Assembly: GCA_963782475.1 (NCBI GenBank)
Contig: CAWAJW010000013.1
Coordinates: 62,001 to 126,000 of the forward strand
Length of the DNA stretch: 64,000 bases
Source of the DNA: CAVQBP01 sp963782475
GTDB lineage: Bacteria; Bacteroidota; Ignavibacteria; Ignavibacteriales; Ignavibacteriaceae
Direction: 5' to 3'
The notes beneath the pieces are model-generated. The model had not been told where the DNA came from and made no database searches. It was given only the letters and a program-made list of their open reading frames with translations. Position 1 is the stretch's first letter. Every line of letters starts with the position of its first letter. Shown here piece by piece: positions 43,956 to 53,085 of the stretch. The position numbers were made by a program, and so were the translations under genes.

Positions 43956-45098
43956 CTATGCATATTTTTTAAATATGGGCACGAGATCTAATTTTTCCCA
44001 TGTAAATTCTTTTTCTTTTCTTCCGAAATGACCATATGCAGCTGTTAAATGATAAATAGGTCTTCTCAACTGCAGTCTTTCGATGATTCCTTTAGGAGTA
44101 AGATCGACTTCTTCACTTATCATTTTAGATATTTCTTTATCAGGTATGACTCCAGTTCCGTTTGTATCAATAAAGATTGAAACAGGTTCTGCAACGCCAA
44201 TTGCATATGCAATTTGCACCAGGCATTCTTTTGCTAACTTTGCACCGACAATATTTTTTGCTATATGCCTTGCAGCATAAGTAGCACTCCTATCAACTTT
44301 TGAAGGATCCTTCCCGGAAAAAGCTCCGCCGCCGTGAGGCGCCCATCCGCCGTATGTATCCACAATGATTTTTCTTCCGGTTAATCCGCTGTCACCATGC
44401 GGGCCGCCTATTTCAAACCTGCCGGTAGGATTAACAAAATACTTTGTTTTTTTATCAATATATTTTTCCGGTATAACTTTTTTAACCACATTTTCAATAA
44501 CATCTTCTTTAATTGTTTTTTGCTTCACATCTCCGTCGTGCTGAGTTGAAATAACAACAGCTTCAATTCTTATCGGTTTATTATTATTGTCATATTCAAC
44601 TGTAACCTGGGATTTTGCATCAGGTCTTAAATAAGGCATTAATCCGTTGCTTCTCTTCCTGATATCCGCTAAAGTTTTTACTAATTTATGAGCATACATA
44701 ATCGGCATAGGCATTAATTCAGGAGTTTGATCACATGCATAACCAAACATCAGGCCCTGGTCTCCCGCACCTCCTTTATCAACTCCCATTGCAATATCAG
44801 GAGATTGTGAATGAATTGCATTCAGAACCGAACATGATTCAGCATCAAATTTATAATCTGCTTTTGTATACCCGATATCTTTAACTGTTTTCCTTACAAT
44901 GTCAGGAACTTCAATATAAGCTTTTGTTGTAACTTCGCCGCCAACCAAAACAAGCCCAGTAGTTACAAATGTTTCACACGCTACTCTTGCCTGCGGATCC
45001 TGTTCATAAATTGCATCTAATATTCCATCTGATATAGCATCACTAACTTTATCAGGATGTCCTTCGGAAACTGATTCCGATGTAAAAAGATATGACAT
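43956..45098 (-). CDS. metK: S-adenosylmethionine synthetase
   Basis: 380 residues, standard MetK length. Signature segments are EGHPDKVSDAISDGILD near the start, GVDKGGAGDQGLMFGYACD (ATP-binding loop) and 'GGGAFSGKDPSKVDRSATYA'. It makes SAM from methionine and ATP. It lies 21 bp downstream of the nucleotidyltransferase gene and 70 bp upstream of ahcY on one strand. I see no SAM-riboswitch-like leader in the 21-bp gap, nor further upstream before 46277. Confidence 0.96.
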   Translation of the reverse strand: MSYLFTSESVSEGHPDKVSDAISDGILDAIYEQDPQARVACETFVTTGLVLVGGEVTTKAYIEVPDIVRKTVKDIGYTKADYKFDAESCSVLNAIHSQSPDIAMGVDKGGAGDQGLMFGYACDQTPELMPMPIMYAHKLVKTLADIRKRSNGLMPYLRPDAKSQVTVEYDNNNKPIRIEAVVISTQHDGDVKQKTIKEDVIENVVKKVIPEKYIDKKTKYFVNPTGRFEIGGPHGDSGLTGRKIIVDTYGGWAPHGGGAFSGKDPSKVDRSATYAARHIAKNIVGAKLAKECLVQIAYAIGVAEPVSIFIDTNGTGVIPDKEISKMISEEVDLTPKGIIERLQLRRPIYHLTAAYGHFGRKEKEFTWEKLDLVPIFKKYA

Positions 45099-45119
45099 AC
45101 TGCTTTACCCTTATTTTAA

Positions 45120-46097
45120 TTAATAAAAATCTATCTCTGACGAATCGCCGGAATTAAGTCTTTTATAGGTTCCCCTAATAATTGAGTTATTACCAATTAT
45201 AGAATTTTCCAACAAAGCCTTTGCTACTATTGCTTTAGAACCCACAATTGAATTCTTAATTATACTGTCTTTAACAACACATCCTTTATCAAGTGTTGTA
45301 TATGGTCCGATAACCGAGTTTTCAACTTTTGCATCATCGGCAATAAAGACCGGATCGTTTATTACAACATCATCAAATTTTCTGTTTGAACTTTTTTGTT
45401 CCAGTAAAAATTTATTCGTTGAAAGTAAAGTTTCAGGTTTTCCGCAGTCGTACCAGCCATCCACTGGAAAAGTAGTAAATTTTTCACCGTTATCAATCAT
45501 TATTTGAAGAGCATCCGTAAGCTGGAGTTCACCTTTTGTTCTTAAATCTTTTTTAATTAATTCATTTAACCCTTCTTTGAGAGCATTGGAATCGGCAATA
45601 TAATAAAGACCCACTAATGCGAGATTTGAGATTGAATCCTGCGGTTTTTCAACTAATTTTTTTACAAAATTTTCCTCAACAACGGCTACTCCAAATCTCC
45701 TTGGATCATCAACTTTTTTTACCCCCAGCGACGAATGCTTCAAATGAAATACTGTTTTTAAATCTACATCAAAAATAGTATCACCAAGAATTATAAAAAT
45801 TTCTTTTTCATCAAAAGTTGGTATAGCAGTATAAATTGCGTGGCCCAACCCTTCCTTATTCTTCTGCTCAATAAAATCAGATTTCAACAGGGGGTATTCA
45901 CTTTGAATATATTCCTTGATCATTTCCCCGAGATGTCCGATTACAAATGTAGCTTTATTAATCCCTTCATCTAAAAGCTTGTCAATAATATGTGATATGA
46001 TTGGTTTACCGCCAACATTCAATAGAACTTTAGGTGTTGAAAACGTATGGGGTTTTAATCTAGATCCGATACCCGCAACAGGAATTATAGCTCTCAT
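45120..46097 (-). CDS. Sugar-phosphate nucleotidyltransferase with left-handed beta-helix
   Basis: I take the ATG at 46097 (325 residues, MRAIIPVAGIGSRLKPHTFS); a TTG 15 bases upstream is less likely. The nucleotide-binding signature PVAGIGSRLKPHT...PKVLLNVGGKPII defines the NTP_transferase family. The C-terminal part has hexapeptide-like repeats (VENSVIGPYTTLDKGCVVKD and KNSIVGSKAIVAKALLENSI) of a left-handed helix. Products could be GDP-mannose, dTDP- or UDP-sugars. It is on the metK-ahcY strand and may be the first gene of that transcript. Confidence 0.88.
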   Translation of the reverse strand: MRAIIPVAGIGSRLKPHTFSTPKVLLNVGGKPIISHIIDKLLDEGINKATFVIGHLGEMIKEYIQSEYPLLKSDFIEQKNKEGLGHAIYTAIPTFDEKEIFIILGDTIFDVDLKTVFHLKHSSLGVKKVDDPRRFGVAVVEENFVKKLVEKPQDSISNLALVGLYYIADSNALKEGLNELIKKDLRTKGELQLTDALQIMIDNGEKFTTFPVDGWYDCGKPETLLSTNKFLLEQKSSNRKFDDVVINDPVFIADDAKVENSVIGPYTTLDKGCVVKDSIIKNSIVGSKAIVAKALLENSIIGNNSIIRGTYKRLNSGDSSEIDFY

Positions 46098-46276
46098 AAA
46101 AATTTTATTCAAAATTAAATTAGGTTGTAAAATTAGTCAATCTTCAAAAAAATAACAACTAATTTACCTTTACGGAATTGTTAAAATGAGGGTGTTGTTA
46201 TATTCAAATGCCGTTAATATTAAGTCTTCTTTCCTATTTTCAATATTAAAGCAACAGGATTAAGTAAATATCAAAA

Positions 46277-47509
46277 TCAAACAAGTTCTTTCAATAAACT
46301 ATCGATAACCGGCTTAAAAGGTTTACTATTTTCAAAGAACGGCAAAAACCTTTGGATCACACGGTCAATCACAGAATCAGGACAGGATGCGCCGCTGGTT
46401 AAAATAATATCGACAGGGAATTTCGCAGGAATATAACCGGTAGTAATCATTTCCTTTTTTCCCTGAATATCAAAATGTTGAATTTCATTATTAGAGATTA
46501 TATCATCCGATGACGAAATAAAAAAAGTCTTCAGTTTGTTTTCACACAATTCAACAATATGGTTTGTATTTGAACTATTGTATCCGCCAATCACAACTGC
46601 AAAATCAGCCTTTTGTTTCAGTAATTCATAAGTTGAAGACTGGTTATCGTTTGTAGCATAACATAAAGTATCCCTGGTATCGGCAAAATGCTCTTTTAAA
46701 TTTTCATCTCCATATTTTAATGCCATCATTTTTTTAAAAAAATCGGCAATTTTCTGGGTTTCAGAGGCAAGCATAGTTGTTTGATTTACAACCCCTATTC
46801 TTTCCAGATCCTGCTCAATATTAAATCCCGGTGAGTATTTACCTTCGAAGACTTCATAAAATTCTTCCCGATTTCTTTCTCCCATAAAAAAAGAACCGAG
46901 GAGTTTAGCTTCTTCAATATTCCTTACGATGATCGAAGGGGAATTTTTAATCGCATGCGAAAAGGTTGCCCGTGTTTCTTCATGGTAATGTTTTCCATGA
47001 ATAATTATAGTATAATCATGTTTACCAAGCTGTTCCGAACGGTTCCAGACCTTTTCTACAAATGGACAGGTAGTATTAAATTTATGAGTATCAATCCCCA
47101 TTTCATTTAGTTTATTTTCAATTTCAATAGTAGTACCAAAAGCCGGAATAATTACTATGTCATCCTTGTTTAATTCTTCCCAGCTTATTATTTGATTCCC
47201 TTTGGTATCCATTAAAAACCTGATGCCCTTACTTAATAAATCGCTATTAACCCCTGGATTATGAATCATCTCACTTAATAAGAAAATCCTTTTGCCGGGA
47301 TTTTCTTCTATAGTTTTATACGATATTTCAATTGCGTTTTCTACTCCGTAACAAAATCCAAAATGCCTTGCAATAAAAAATCTCACAGATCCGAAATCAA
47401 GAATTGTCGGAGAGAAATCTTTTTTCCTCGGGTCCGATAAATTTCTTCTATATTTAATACTGGAGATAAAAGAACTTCTGTATATTTTAGGGATATCAAA
47501 TTTTTTCAT
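46277..47509 (-). CDS. ispH: 4-hydroxy-3-methylbut-2-enyl diphosphate reductase
   Basis: 410 residues, longer than E. coli IspH (about 316), which is normal for this lineage. The three iron-sulphur cysteines are seen in HFGFCYGVENAIE, FNTTCPFVEKVW and SGASCPDSVID. It catalyses the last step of the MEP pathway, giving IPP and DMAPP. The extra length is an N-terminal segment (1-50) and internal loops, including the insert MGERNREEFYEVFEGKY. It is transcribed alone, divergent from the M61 peptidase. Confidence 0.94.
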   Translation of the reverse strand: MKKFDIPKIYRSSFISSIKYRRNLSDPRKKDFSPTILDFGSVRFFIARHFGFCYGVENAIEISYKTIEENPGKRIFLLSEMIHNPGVNSDLLSKGIRFLMDTKGNQIISWEELNKDDIVIIPAFGTTIEIENKLNEMGIDTHKFNTTCPFVEKVWNRSEQLGKHDYTIIIHGKHYHEETRATFSHAIKNSPSIIVRNIEEAKLLGSFFMGERNREEFYEVFEGKYSPGFNIEQDLERIGVVNQTTMLASETQKIADFFKKMMALKYGDENLKEHFADTRDTLCYATNDNQSSTYELLKQKADFAVVIGGYNSSNTNHIVELCENKLKTFFISSSDDIISNNEIQHFDIQGKKEMITTGYIPAKFPVDIILTSGASCPDSVIDRVIQRFLPFFENSKPFKPVIDSLLKELV

Positions 47510-47650
47510 TAGATAATATTTTCATTAAGCGTTAAATTTAATAAATATTCATCTTTGTTAAAGTGCAATTTATAATAAATTACTACCGGTCAACATAATA
47601 TTTAATGCAAACAGAAGATTATTTTCTAAATTTTCTTATTAAACATTACC

Positions 47651-48349
47651 ATGCAAATGAAAAAAATTCATTTTATTTTTCTAGTAATAACTTTCTTTTC
47701 TTTTGGCGGGACAAATTATTCACAGGAAAAATTTGTTATTAATCTTAACAATCGTACAGATGATTTATTTCATGTAACACTGTATCCTGATAAGCTCTCC
47801 CCTGAAAATAATATTTACCAGTTTGCGGCCACAGCTCCCGGCACATATGAGGAAATGGACATCGGAAGATTTGTTAAATCCTTTAAAGCTTTTGATTCGG
47901 ATGGGAATGAAATCCAAACAAAAAATATATCGACTAACCAATGGGAATTATCTGCACCTCAAGAAATCAAAAAAATAGAATATACAATAGAAGATACTTG
48001 GGATTCTAAAGTTGACAGCAACAGCATATATTATATGTCGGGTTCTAATATTGATAGTAATAATGTATTGATAAACGGTCAATGTGTTTTCGGTTATTTT
48101 CAAGGATTGCAAACATACCCAGTTAAGATAAAAATAGAATACCCTGAAGATTGGCAGATAGGCACTCCTTTGAAATTAGACCGGGACGGATTTTATGACG
48201 CACCAACTTTTGATTATGTAGTAGATTCACCGATTCTGCTTGGAAAGCTAACAGAAGATTCGATAAATGTTGGAAATGCAAAAATTGAGGTTTTTACTTA
48301 TTCCAAGAGCGGATTAATTAAATCCAGTGAATCTATTATCATCAATTAA
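47651..48349 (+). CDS. M61-like peptidase, part 1 of 3: signal peptide and N-terminal domain (frameshifted gene)
   Basis: 232 residues. The signal peptide (MKKIHFIFLVITFFSFGG) and the beta-rich N-terminal domain of the M61 glycyl-aminopeptidase family are present, with YDVDDLF-like and TAPGTYEEMDIGRFVKSF. The frame ends after LIKSSESIIIN. Removing one A from the AAA at 48320-48322 would join it smoothly to the next frame (GLINPVNLLSSIKDIL). It is the first part of one broken gene that spans 47651-49437. Confidence 0.75.
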   Translation: MQMKKIHFIFLVITFFSFGGTNYSQEKFVINLNNRTDDLFHVTLYPDKLSPENNIYQFAATAPGTYEEMDIGRFVKSFKAFDSDGNEIQTKNISTNQWELSAPQEIKKIEYTIEDTWDSKVDSNSIYYMSGSNIDSNNVLINGQCVFGYFQGLQTYPVKIKIEYPEDWQIGTPLKLDRDGFYDAPTFDYVVDSPILLGKLTEDSINVGNAKIEVFTYSKSGLIKSSESIIIN

Positions 48350-49025
48350 AGATATTTTACAAGCTGAAAGCAAATTTACAAACGGTTTACCGGTAAATCA
48401 TTATACCTTTTTATTTTATTTAGGAGAAATTGATGCTGGAGCCTGGGAGCACTCTTATAGTTCCGAATATGTTTTGCGCGAAGAAACATTAACAAAACCG
48501 GGTATCAGCAGTTTAAGATCAATGATTGCACATGAATTTTTTCACATTGTAACTCCTCTCAATATTCACAGTGAGCTTATAGCTAAATTTAATTTTGTGA
48601 AACCGGTAATGTCGCAGCACTTATGGCTGTATGAAGGCGTTACTGAATGGGCAGCAAATATTTTGCAGCTCAGGGATTCACTTATCTCCTTAGAAAATTA
48701 CCTGGATATTTTACACAGAAAAATAATGATTATGCAGGGTTTCGATAAAAATGTCAGCTTAACAGAACTAGGAATTCACTCCGTAGAAATGCAAAGTCAA
48801 TATGTAAATATTTATAATAAAGGCGCTGTTGCTGCAGGATTACTGGATATTCGATTATTGGAACTTTCAAACGGTACTAAAGGATTGAGAGAAGTTATAA
48901 ATGAATTGGCAGAAAAGTACGGTCCCGGAAAATCTTTTTCAGAAAATAATTTTTTTAATGAACTTGTCAAAATGACCTATCCGGAAATAAAAGATTTTTT
49001 TGAAAATTATATTGAAGGGAACTGA
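48327..49025 (+). CDS. M61-like peptidase, part 2 of 3: catalytic HEFFH domain (frameshifted gene)
   Basis: 232 residues from a GTG codon in the overlapping frame. It carries the zinc motif HEFFH (IAHEFFHIVTPLNIHSE, residues 69-73) and a downstream candidate third ligand in LWLYEGVTEWAANI. The domain is the M61 catalytic core. It ends at IEGN-stop (49023-49025), where one G too many in the GGG at 49017-49019 breaks the frame: with GG it reads FENYIEGTEELPIKEYY into the next part. It is not an independent gene. Confidence 0.75.
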   Translation: MNLLSSIKDILQAESKFTNGLPVNHYTFLFYLGEIDAGAWEHSYSSEYVLREETLTKPGISSLRSMIAHEFFHIVTPLNIHSELIAKFNFVKPVMSQHLWLYEGVTEWAANILQLRDSLISLENYLDILHRKIMIMQGFDKNVSLTELGIHSVEMQSQYVNIYNKGAVAAGLLDIRLLELSNGTKGLREVINELAEKYGPGKSFSENNFFNELVKMTYPEIKDFFENYIEGN

Positions 49026-49437
49026 AGAACTGCCAATAAAAGAATATTATAAAAAATTAGGTATTAATTATTATGAATCACAAGGCTTTGACAGCAGCAA
49101 AACGAGTTTGGGAATTGCTTTGGGAGTTAAAAATAACCAATTTGTTGCAGCTGGGATACCAGAGGACTCACCTAATAAAGACAAAGTTTCCCCCGGAGAT
49201 ATAATTTATTCTTTTGATGGTGACAGGCTCACTTTCCAAAATGTACGGGATAAATTCCGGGAATATCAAAATAAAAATGTTGGCGATACTGTAAAAACCG
49301 TTATCATCAGGAATAATGAAAAATTAAATATAAATTTAACTCTCGGACCGGCTGCAAGAAAATATATTTTTGAAATAGATCCAAATCCTTCAGAAGAACA
49401 GCTCAGGCTGAGAAAAGCATGGATGAAGAACATGTAG
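49000..49437 (+). CDS. M61-like peptidase, part 3 of 3: PDZ-like C-terminus (frameshifted gene)
   Basis: 145 residues. The region 'GIALGVKNNQFVAAGIPEDS' plus VSPGDIIYSFDGDRLTFQNV is a PDZ-like domain, as is usual after the M61 catalytic core. The frame overlaps the end of part 2. With two single-base corrections the gene encodes about 594 residues, the normal size of the family. Confidence 0.7.
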   Translation: MKIILKGTEELPIKEYYKKLGINYYESQGFDSSKTSLGIALGVKNNQFVAAGIPEDSPNKDKVSPGDIIYSFDGDRLTFQNVRDKFREYQNKNVGDTVKTVIIRNNEKLNINLTLGPAARKYIFEIDPNPSEEQLRLRKAWMKNM

Positions 49438-49618
49438 AGTGATCGGAATTCCTTCTAATTTTTTATAACATGTAATTGAAATCATCTTTCCATATCAAAC
49501 TTCCGTTAAGTGATTTAGGGCAATAGTTCTCCAAATTTTTGTCACTAAATATCACATATATACTACTTAATATTTTCATAATCCGATTAATTATTAAAGC
49601 AATTACAATGGAGGTTGT

Positions 49619-51679
49619 ATGTTAAAAAAATTTAATATTTTTTTCTTTTTCTTTGTTTTGATTGGAATCTCTGTTAACTATTCACAAATCCTTTTTACTG
49701 CTTCACTTAAAGGAAGTAATGAAGTTCCTGCTGTAACAACTAATGGTACTGCAACGGCCTGGGCAGTATTAAGTCCGGATTTCTCTTCATTAACTTTCCA
49801 TATTACCTACGCACAGCTTGACAGCACGTTTACCGCTGCTCATTTTCACAGCGGAAAGGCGGGAGTAAACGGGGGAGTAGTTTTTCCTATTACAACTTTT
49901 CAAGGAAATACTGCCACCGGAACATGGAGTAATCTTCCCGATTCTATTATCACGCAATTGCTGAATGGCAACATTTATATGAACGTTCATTCCAAGGCGC
50001 ATCCCAATGGTGAAATTAGAGGACAGCTTCGCCCTGTTGATGGGATTGGTTTTACAGCTATGCTGAACGCCTCTCAGGAAACACCGGCAACAACGAGTAA
50101 CGCAACAGGAACCGCGTGGGCAGTTCTAAGTGATCAAGGTTCTATGGTTTCATACAGTATAACGGTAGCAGGCTTGTCAAGTAATTTTACTGCCGCGCAT
50201 TTTCATGCCGGGCCTTTAGGCGTTTCAGGAGGGGTTGTTCACCCGGTTACTTTTACTGACAGCAGCGCAATAGGTACCTGGACAGATTTTCCGGATACTT
50301 TAATATCTAAATTTTTGAGCAACGGGTTATATTTGAATGTTCATACTTCCAATAACCCTGGAGGAGAAATTCGAGGACAGCTAACACATCAAGGAGAAAT
50401 ATCATTTAAAGCCGATCTGGATGGAGCTCAGGAAACTCCTCCCGTAACCACATCTGCACTTGGAACTGCTTGGGCAGTTTTAAGTTCCGATATGAAATCT
50501 CTTTCTTATGATGTTACCTATGCAAATCTGGATTCCACTTTTACTGCCGAGCACTTTCATATAGGCGCAAAGGGTGCTCCAGGTCCGGTAGTCAAACCAC
50601 TTACTGTTACGGATAATAATGCTATGGGCACGTGGACCAGTTTCCCGGATAGTATGCTCAAACATCTAGTCAAAGAAGATTTATATGTCAATGTTCATTC
50701 CAAAAAAAATCCAAATGGAGAAATCAGGGGACAATTGGAATTAAATACAGGGATAGGATTTACAGCTCATCTTAACGGAGCACAGGAAACTCCTCCGGTT
50801 ACTACTAATGCCGTCGGAACTGGATGGTTTTCCCTGGGCAACGATTCCTTACATTTTCAAATTACTTTTGCGGGATTGTCTTCCACTTTTTCTGCGGCAC
50901 ATTTTCATATGGGAGCAATGGGTGTAGGAGGAGGTGTTGTTAAACCGCTAACATTCAGCGACAGCACTTTAAATTCAGTTTGGGCAGACATTAGTAATGA
51001 TAACCTTCTTGCACTCATTAAAGGAAATATTTATGTAAATGTTCATTCAAGTAATAATCCCAATGGTGAAATAAGAGGACAAGTTCTTTTTACAAATGTT
51101 ATAAGCGGAAATGTTCCTGTTGAGTTAACTTCTTTTAATGCTTCTGTAAATAAGAATTCCGTTGAACTTATCTGGACAACGGCAACTGAAACCAATAATT
51201 CTGGTTTTGAAATTGAACGAAGCACGGATAATCTTAACTTTATCAAAATAGGGTTTATAAAAGGAAACGGAACTTCTTCTCAATTCCATGCATATAAATT
51301 TGCCGACAATAATATAAGCAGCAGTGCGAAATTTTATTACAGGTTAAAACAAATAAATCTGGATGGAACTTTCAAATATTCTAATGTCGTTAACATTGCT
51401 TTAGGTACACCTGATAAATTTGAATTATCACAAAATTATCCTAATCCGTTTAACCCTACTACTACCATCTCCTTCAAAATACCTGAAAAGGCTGTTGTTA
51501 CTCTAAAAGTATATAATATATTAGGTCAGCAGGTTGCTGTTTTATTAAACGGGCAGAAGGAAGCAGGCTCGTACCAGATTAATTTTAATGCAAATAACAT
51601 GGCAAGCGGAATTTATATTTATAAATTATCGACTAATACAGGGATTTCAGCCGTTAAAAAAATGACTTTATTAAAATAG
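49619..51679 (+). CDS. Secreted protein with four CHRD domains and T9SS sorting signal
   Basis: 686 residues. The signal peptide ends near NYSQI (residue 24). Four tandem CHRD (chordin-like) domains lie at about 25-138, 143-255, 261-373 and 379-489. Each carries AHFH or EHFH, P.TF and the end NVHS..NPNGEIRGQ. A fibronectin-like spacer (500-595, PVELTSFNASVNKNSVELIW) comes before the type IX sorting domain starting FELSQNYPNPFNPTTTISFK. It is exported and may bind surface ligands or other proteins; no enzymatic role is known for CHRD. A strong terminator follows. Confidence 0.92.
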   Translation: MLKKFNIFFFFFVLIGISVNYSQILFTASLKGSNEVPAVTTNGTATAWAVLSPDFSSLTFHITYAQLDSTFTAAHFHSGKAGVNGGVVFPITTFQGNTATGTWSNLPDSIITQLLNGNIYMNVHSKAHPNGEIRGQLRPVDGIGFTAMLNASQETPATTSNATGTAWAVLSDQGSMVSYSITVAGLSSNFTAAHFHAGPLGVSGGVVHPVTFTDSSAIGTWTDFPDTLISKFLSNGLYLNVHTSNNPGGEIRGQLTHQGEISFKADLDGAQETPPVTTSALGTAWAVLSSDMKSLSYDVTYANLDSTFTAEHFHIGAKGAPGPVVKPLTVTDNNAMGTWTSFPDSMLKHLVKEDLYVNVHSKKNPNGEIRGQLELNTGIGFTAHLNGAQETPPVTTNAVGTGWFSLGNDSLHFQITFAGLSSTFSAAHFHMGAMGVGGGVVKPLTFSDSTLNSVWADISNDNLLALIKGNIYVNVHSSNNPNGEIRGQVLFTNVISGNVPVELTSFNASVNKNSVELIWTTATETNNSGFEIERSTDNLNFIKIGFIKGNGTSSQFHAYKFADNNISSSAKFYYRLKQINLDGTFKYSNVVNIALGTPDKFELSQNYPNPFNPTTTISFKIPEKAVVTLKVYNILGQQVAVLLNGQKEAGSYQINFNANNMASGIYIYKLSTNTGISAVKKMTLLK

Positions 51680-51698
51680 TGCCTCAGATTAATAGCAC

Positions 51699-51730
51699 AA
51701 AACCCTGGCTAATTTTTAGTCAGGGTTTTT
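51699..51730 (+). terminator. Intrinsic terminator after the CHRD gene
   Basis: AAAACCCTGGCTAA pairs with TTAGTCAGGGTTTT across a three-T loop, with one G-U pair, and is followed by a T-rich run. It lies 20 bases after the stop codon at 51679. Confidence 0.8.
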
Positions 51731-51864
51731 TATTTAATATTTGGGTTAAGATCGCAAAATTGAGAAAAGATATTAACCTTAACGTTAAGAAAAGTAGAAG
51801 GGAATAACTTTTTATAAATTGTTTAATAGAATCAAAAGTATTATTTATGTGTCAGTTATAAACC

Positions 51865-51931
51865 TGCCGCAATCTACCATATAAATTGCCGTGTTTGCAC
51901 CTTTGAATTTTTTTTACCGATGTTATGTTTA
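51865..51931 (+). promoter_or_regulatory. Operator plus TAnnTTT promoter of the DoxX-VOC pair (site 4)
   Basis: TGCCGCAATC at 51865 and TTGCCGTG at 51886-51893 repeat 22 bases apart. TTTG at 51902-51905 and TATGTTTA at 51924-51931 lie 18 bases apart, as in site 2. The distance from the operator to the -7 box is 59-60 bases, as in sites 2 and 3. The DoxX ATG is 41 bases on. Resemblance to site 2 is strongest (about 31 of 42 bases). Confidence 0.6.
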
Positions 51932-51972
51932 TAACAGTAATTCTGATATAAAATAACATTAATGGAGGAATC

Positions 51973-52374
51973 ATGAAAAAGCAAACTGGAGAATTTTCAA
52001 CAAAAAAACTTTGGGCCGGTAGAATTATGAGTTCAATTGCAGTATTACTTATCCTCTTTGACAGTATCACAAAATTGCTTGAAACTCCTCAGGTAATAAA
52101 TGCCACCGCTAAGCTTGGTTATCCTGTTAATCTTATACCAGTAATTGGACTAATATTGCTTATTCTAACTATTCTTTATATTGTCCCATTAACTTCAATA
52201 CTCGGTGCAATTTTATTAACCGGATATCTTGGAGGCGCCGTAGCTTCTAATTTAAGAATTATGAATTCGCTCTTTAGTAACAAACTATTCCCTATATATT
52301 TTGCAATAATATTATGGGGAGGTCTTTTTTTGCGCAACAGTTTTATTCATAGATTTGTTCCTTTTATAAAATAA
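51973..52374 (+). CDS. DoxX-family membrane protein
   Basis: 133 residues with four hydrophobic segments (about 18-36, 54-74, 76-95 and 108-125). It carries the DoxX-like N-terminal 'RIMSSIAVLLILFDSITKLL' and VINATAKLGYPVNLIPVIG. DoxX-like proteins sit in the cytoplasmic membrane and are linked to redox or detoxification in some bacteria, without a settled function. It lies 30 bases ahead of a VOC gene, and both appear to be controlled by the operator-promoter at 51865-51931. Confidence 0.88.
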   Translation: MKKQTGEFSTKKLWAGRIMSSIAVLLILFDSITKLLETPQVINATAKLGYPVNLIPVIGLILLILTILYIVPLTSILGAILLTGYLGGAVASNLRIMNSLFSNKLFPIYFAIILWGGLFLRNSFIHRFVPFIK

Positions 52375-52404
52375 TTTCATTAACAAACAAAAAGGATTAA
52401 AAAA

Positions 52405-52836
52405 ATGAAGACTATAAACCCGTACCTGAATTTCCCAGGTAACGCCGAGCAAGCATTTATTTTTTACAAATCCGTTTTCGGAGGCGAATTTGTTGGATTA
52501 ACACGCTTTAAGGATACACCCGAGACGGACAAGCTTTCGGATAAAGAAAAGGAAAAAATAATGCATATTTCTTTGCCGGTAGGAAATGAAAACATCCTTA
52601 TGGCAACTGATGCACTCGAATCGATGGGTCATAAAGTTACACCCGGCACTAATTTTCATCTTTCCATTGAAGCTGAAAGCAAAGAAGAAGCAGAGAAAAT
52701 TTTTAAAGGGCTTTCGCCAGGCGGAAAAGTAACTATGCCGCTGTCCGATACTTTCTGGGGATCCTATTTTGGAATGCTGACCGATAAATTCGGGATTCAA
52801 TGGATGGTCAGTTATACTTATCCCAAACAAAGCTAA
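52405..52836 (+). CDS. PhnB-like VOC-family protein
   Basis: 143 residues. It starts KTINPYLNFPGNAEQAFIFY with 'SVFGGEFVGLTRFKDTPETD', then 'LPVGNENILMATDALESMGH' and GMLTDKFGIQWMVSYTY, the PhnB-like pattern. It is the second gene of the DoxX-VOC pair and is followed by a long hairpin terminator, so the pair forms one complete transcription unit. Confidence 0.9.
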   Translation: MKTINPYLNFPGNAEQAFIFYKSVFGGEFVGLTRFKDTPETDKLSDKEKEKIMHISLPVGNENILMATDALESMGHKVTPGTNFHLSIEAESKEEAEKIFKGLSPGGKVTMPLSDTFWGSYFGMLTDKFGIQWMVSYTYPKQS

Positions 52837-52847
52837 ATAATTTTAAT

Positions 52848-52892
52848 AAGCGAAAGGGTGTTAAGTAAATATACCGTAACATCCTTTCGCTT
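52848..52892 (+). terminator. Intrinsic terminator after the DoxX-VOC pair
   Basis: AAGCGAAAGGGTGTTA pairs with TAACATCCTTTCGCTT (16 bp with one G-U) around a 13-base loop, followed by TTATCATT. It is placed 12 bases after the VOC stop. Confidence 0.75.
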
Positions 52893-53085
52893 TATCATTA
52901 ATTTCATTTATATCCTAGAAGAATATTTCCTCGAAAATAAGGCTGGAATAATTCCGCTGAAAAAAATTATACCAATCCAAATTAAGAAATGAGACTTTCT
53001 GGATATTTTGATATTTTAGATGATTCATTTTTGAGATTCAATTTATTTTAGTTCGTTTATTTAAAATCATGTTAGAGTATTTGTT

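Noticed and set aside
46098..46276. SAM riboswitch ahead of the nucleotidyltransferase-metK-ahcY genes
   Set aside because: No conserved stem set or SAM-binding core is visible in the 180 bases before the first gene or in the 21-bp gap before metK.
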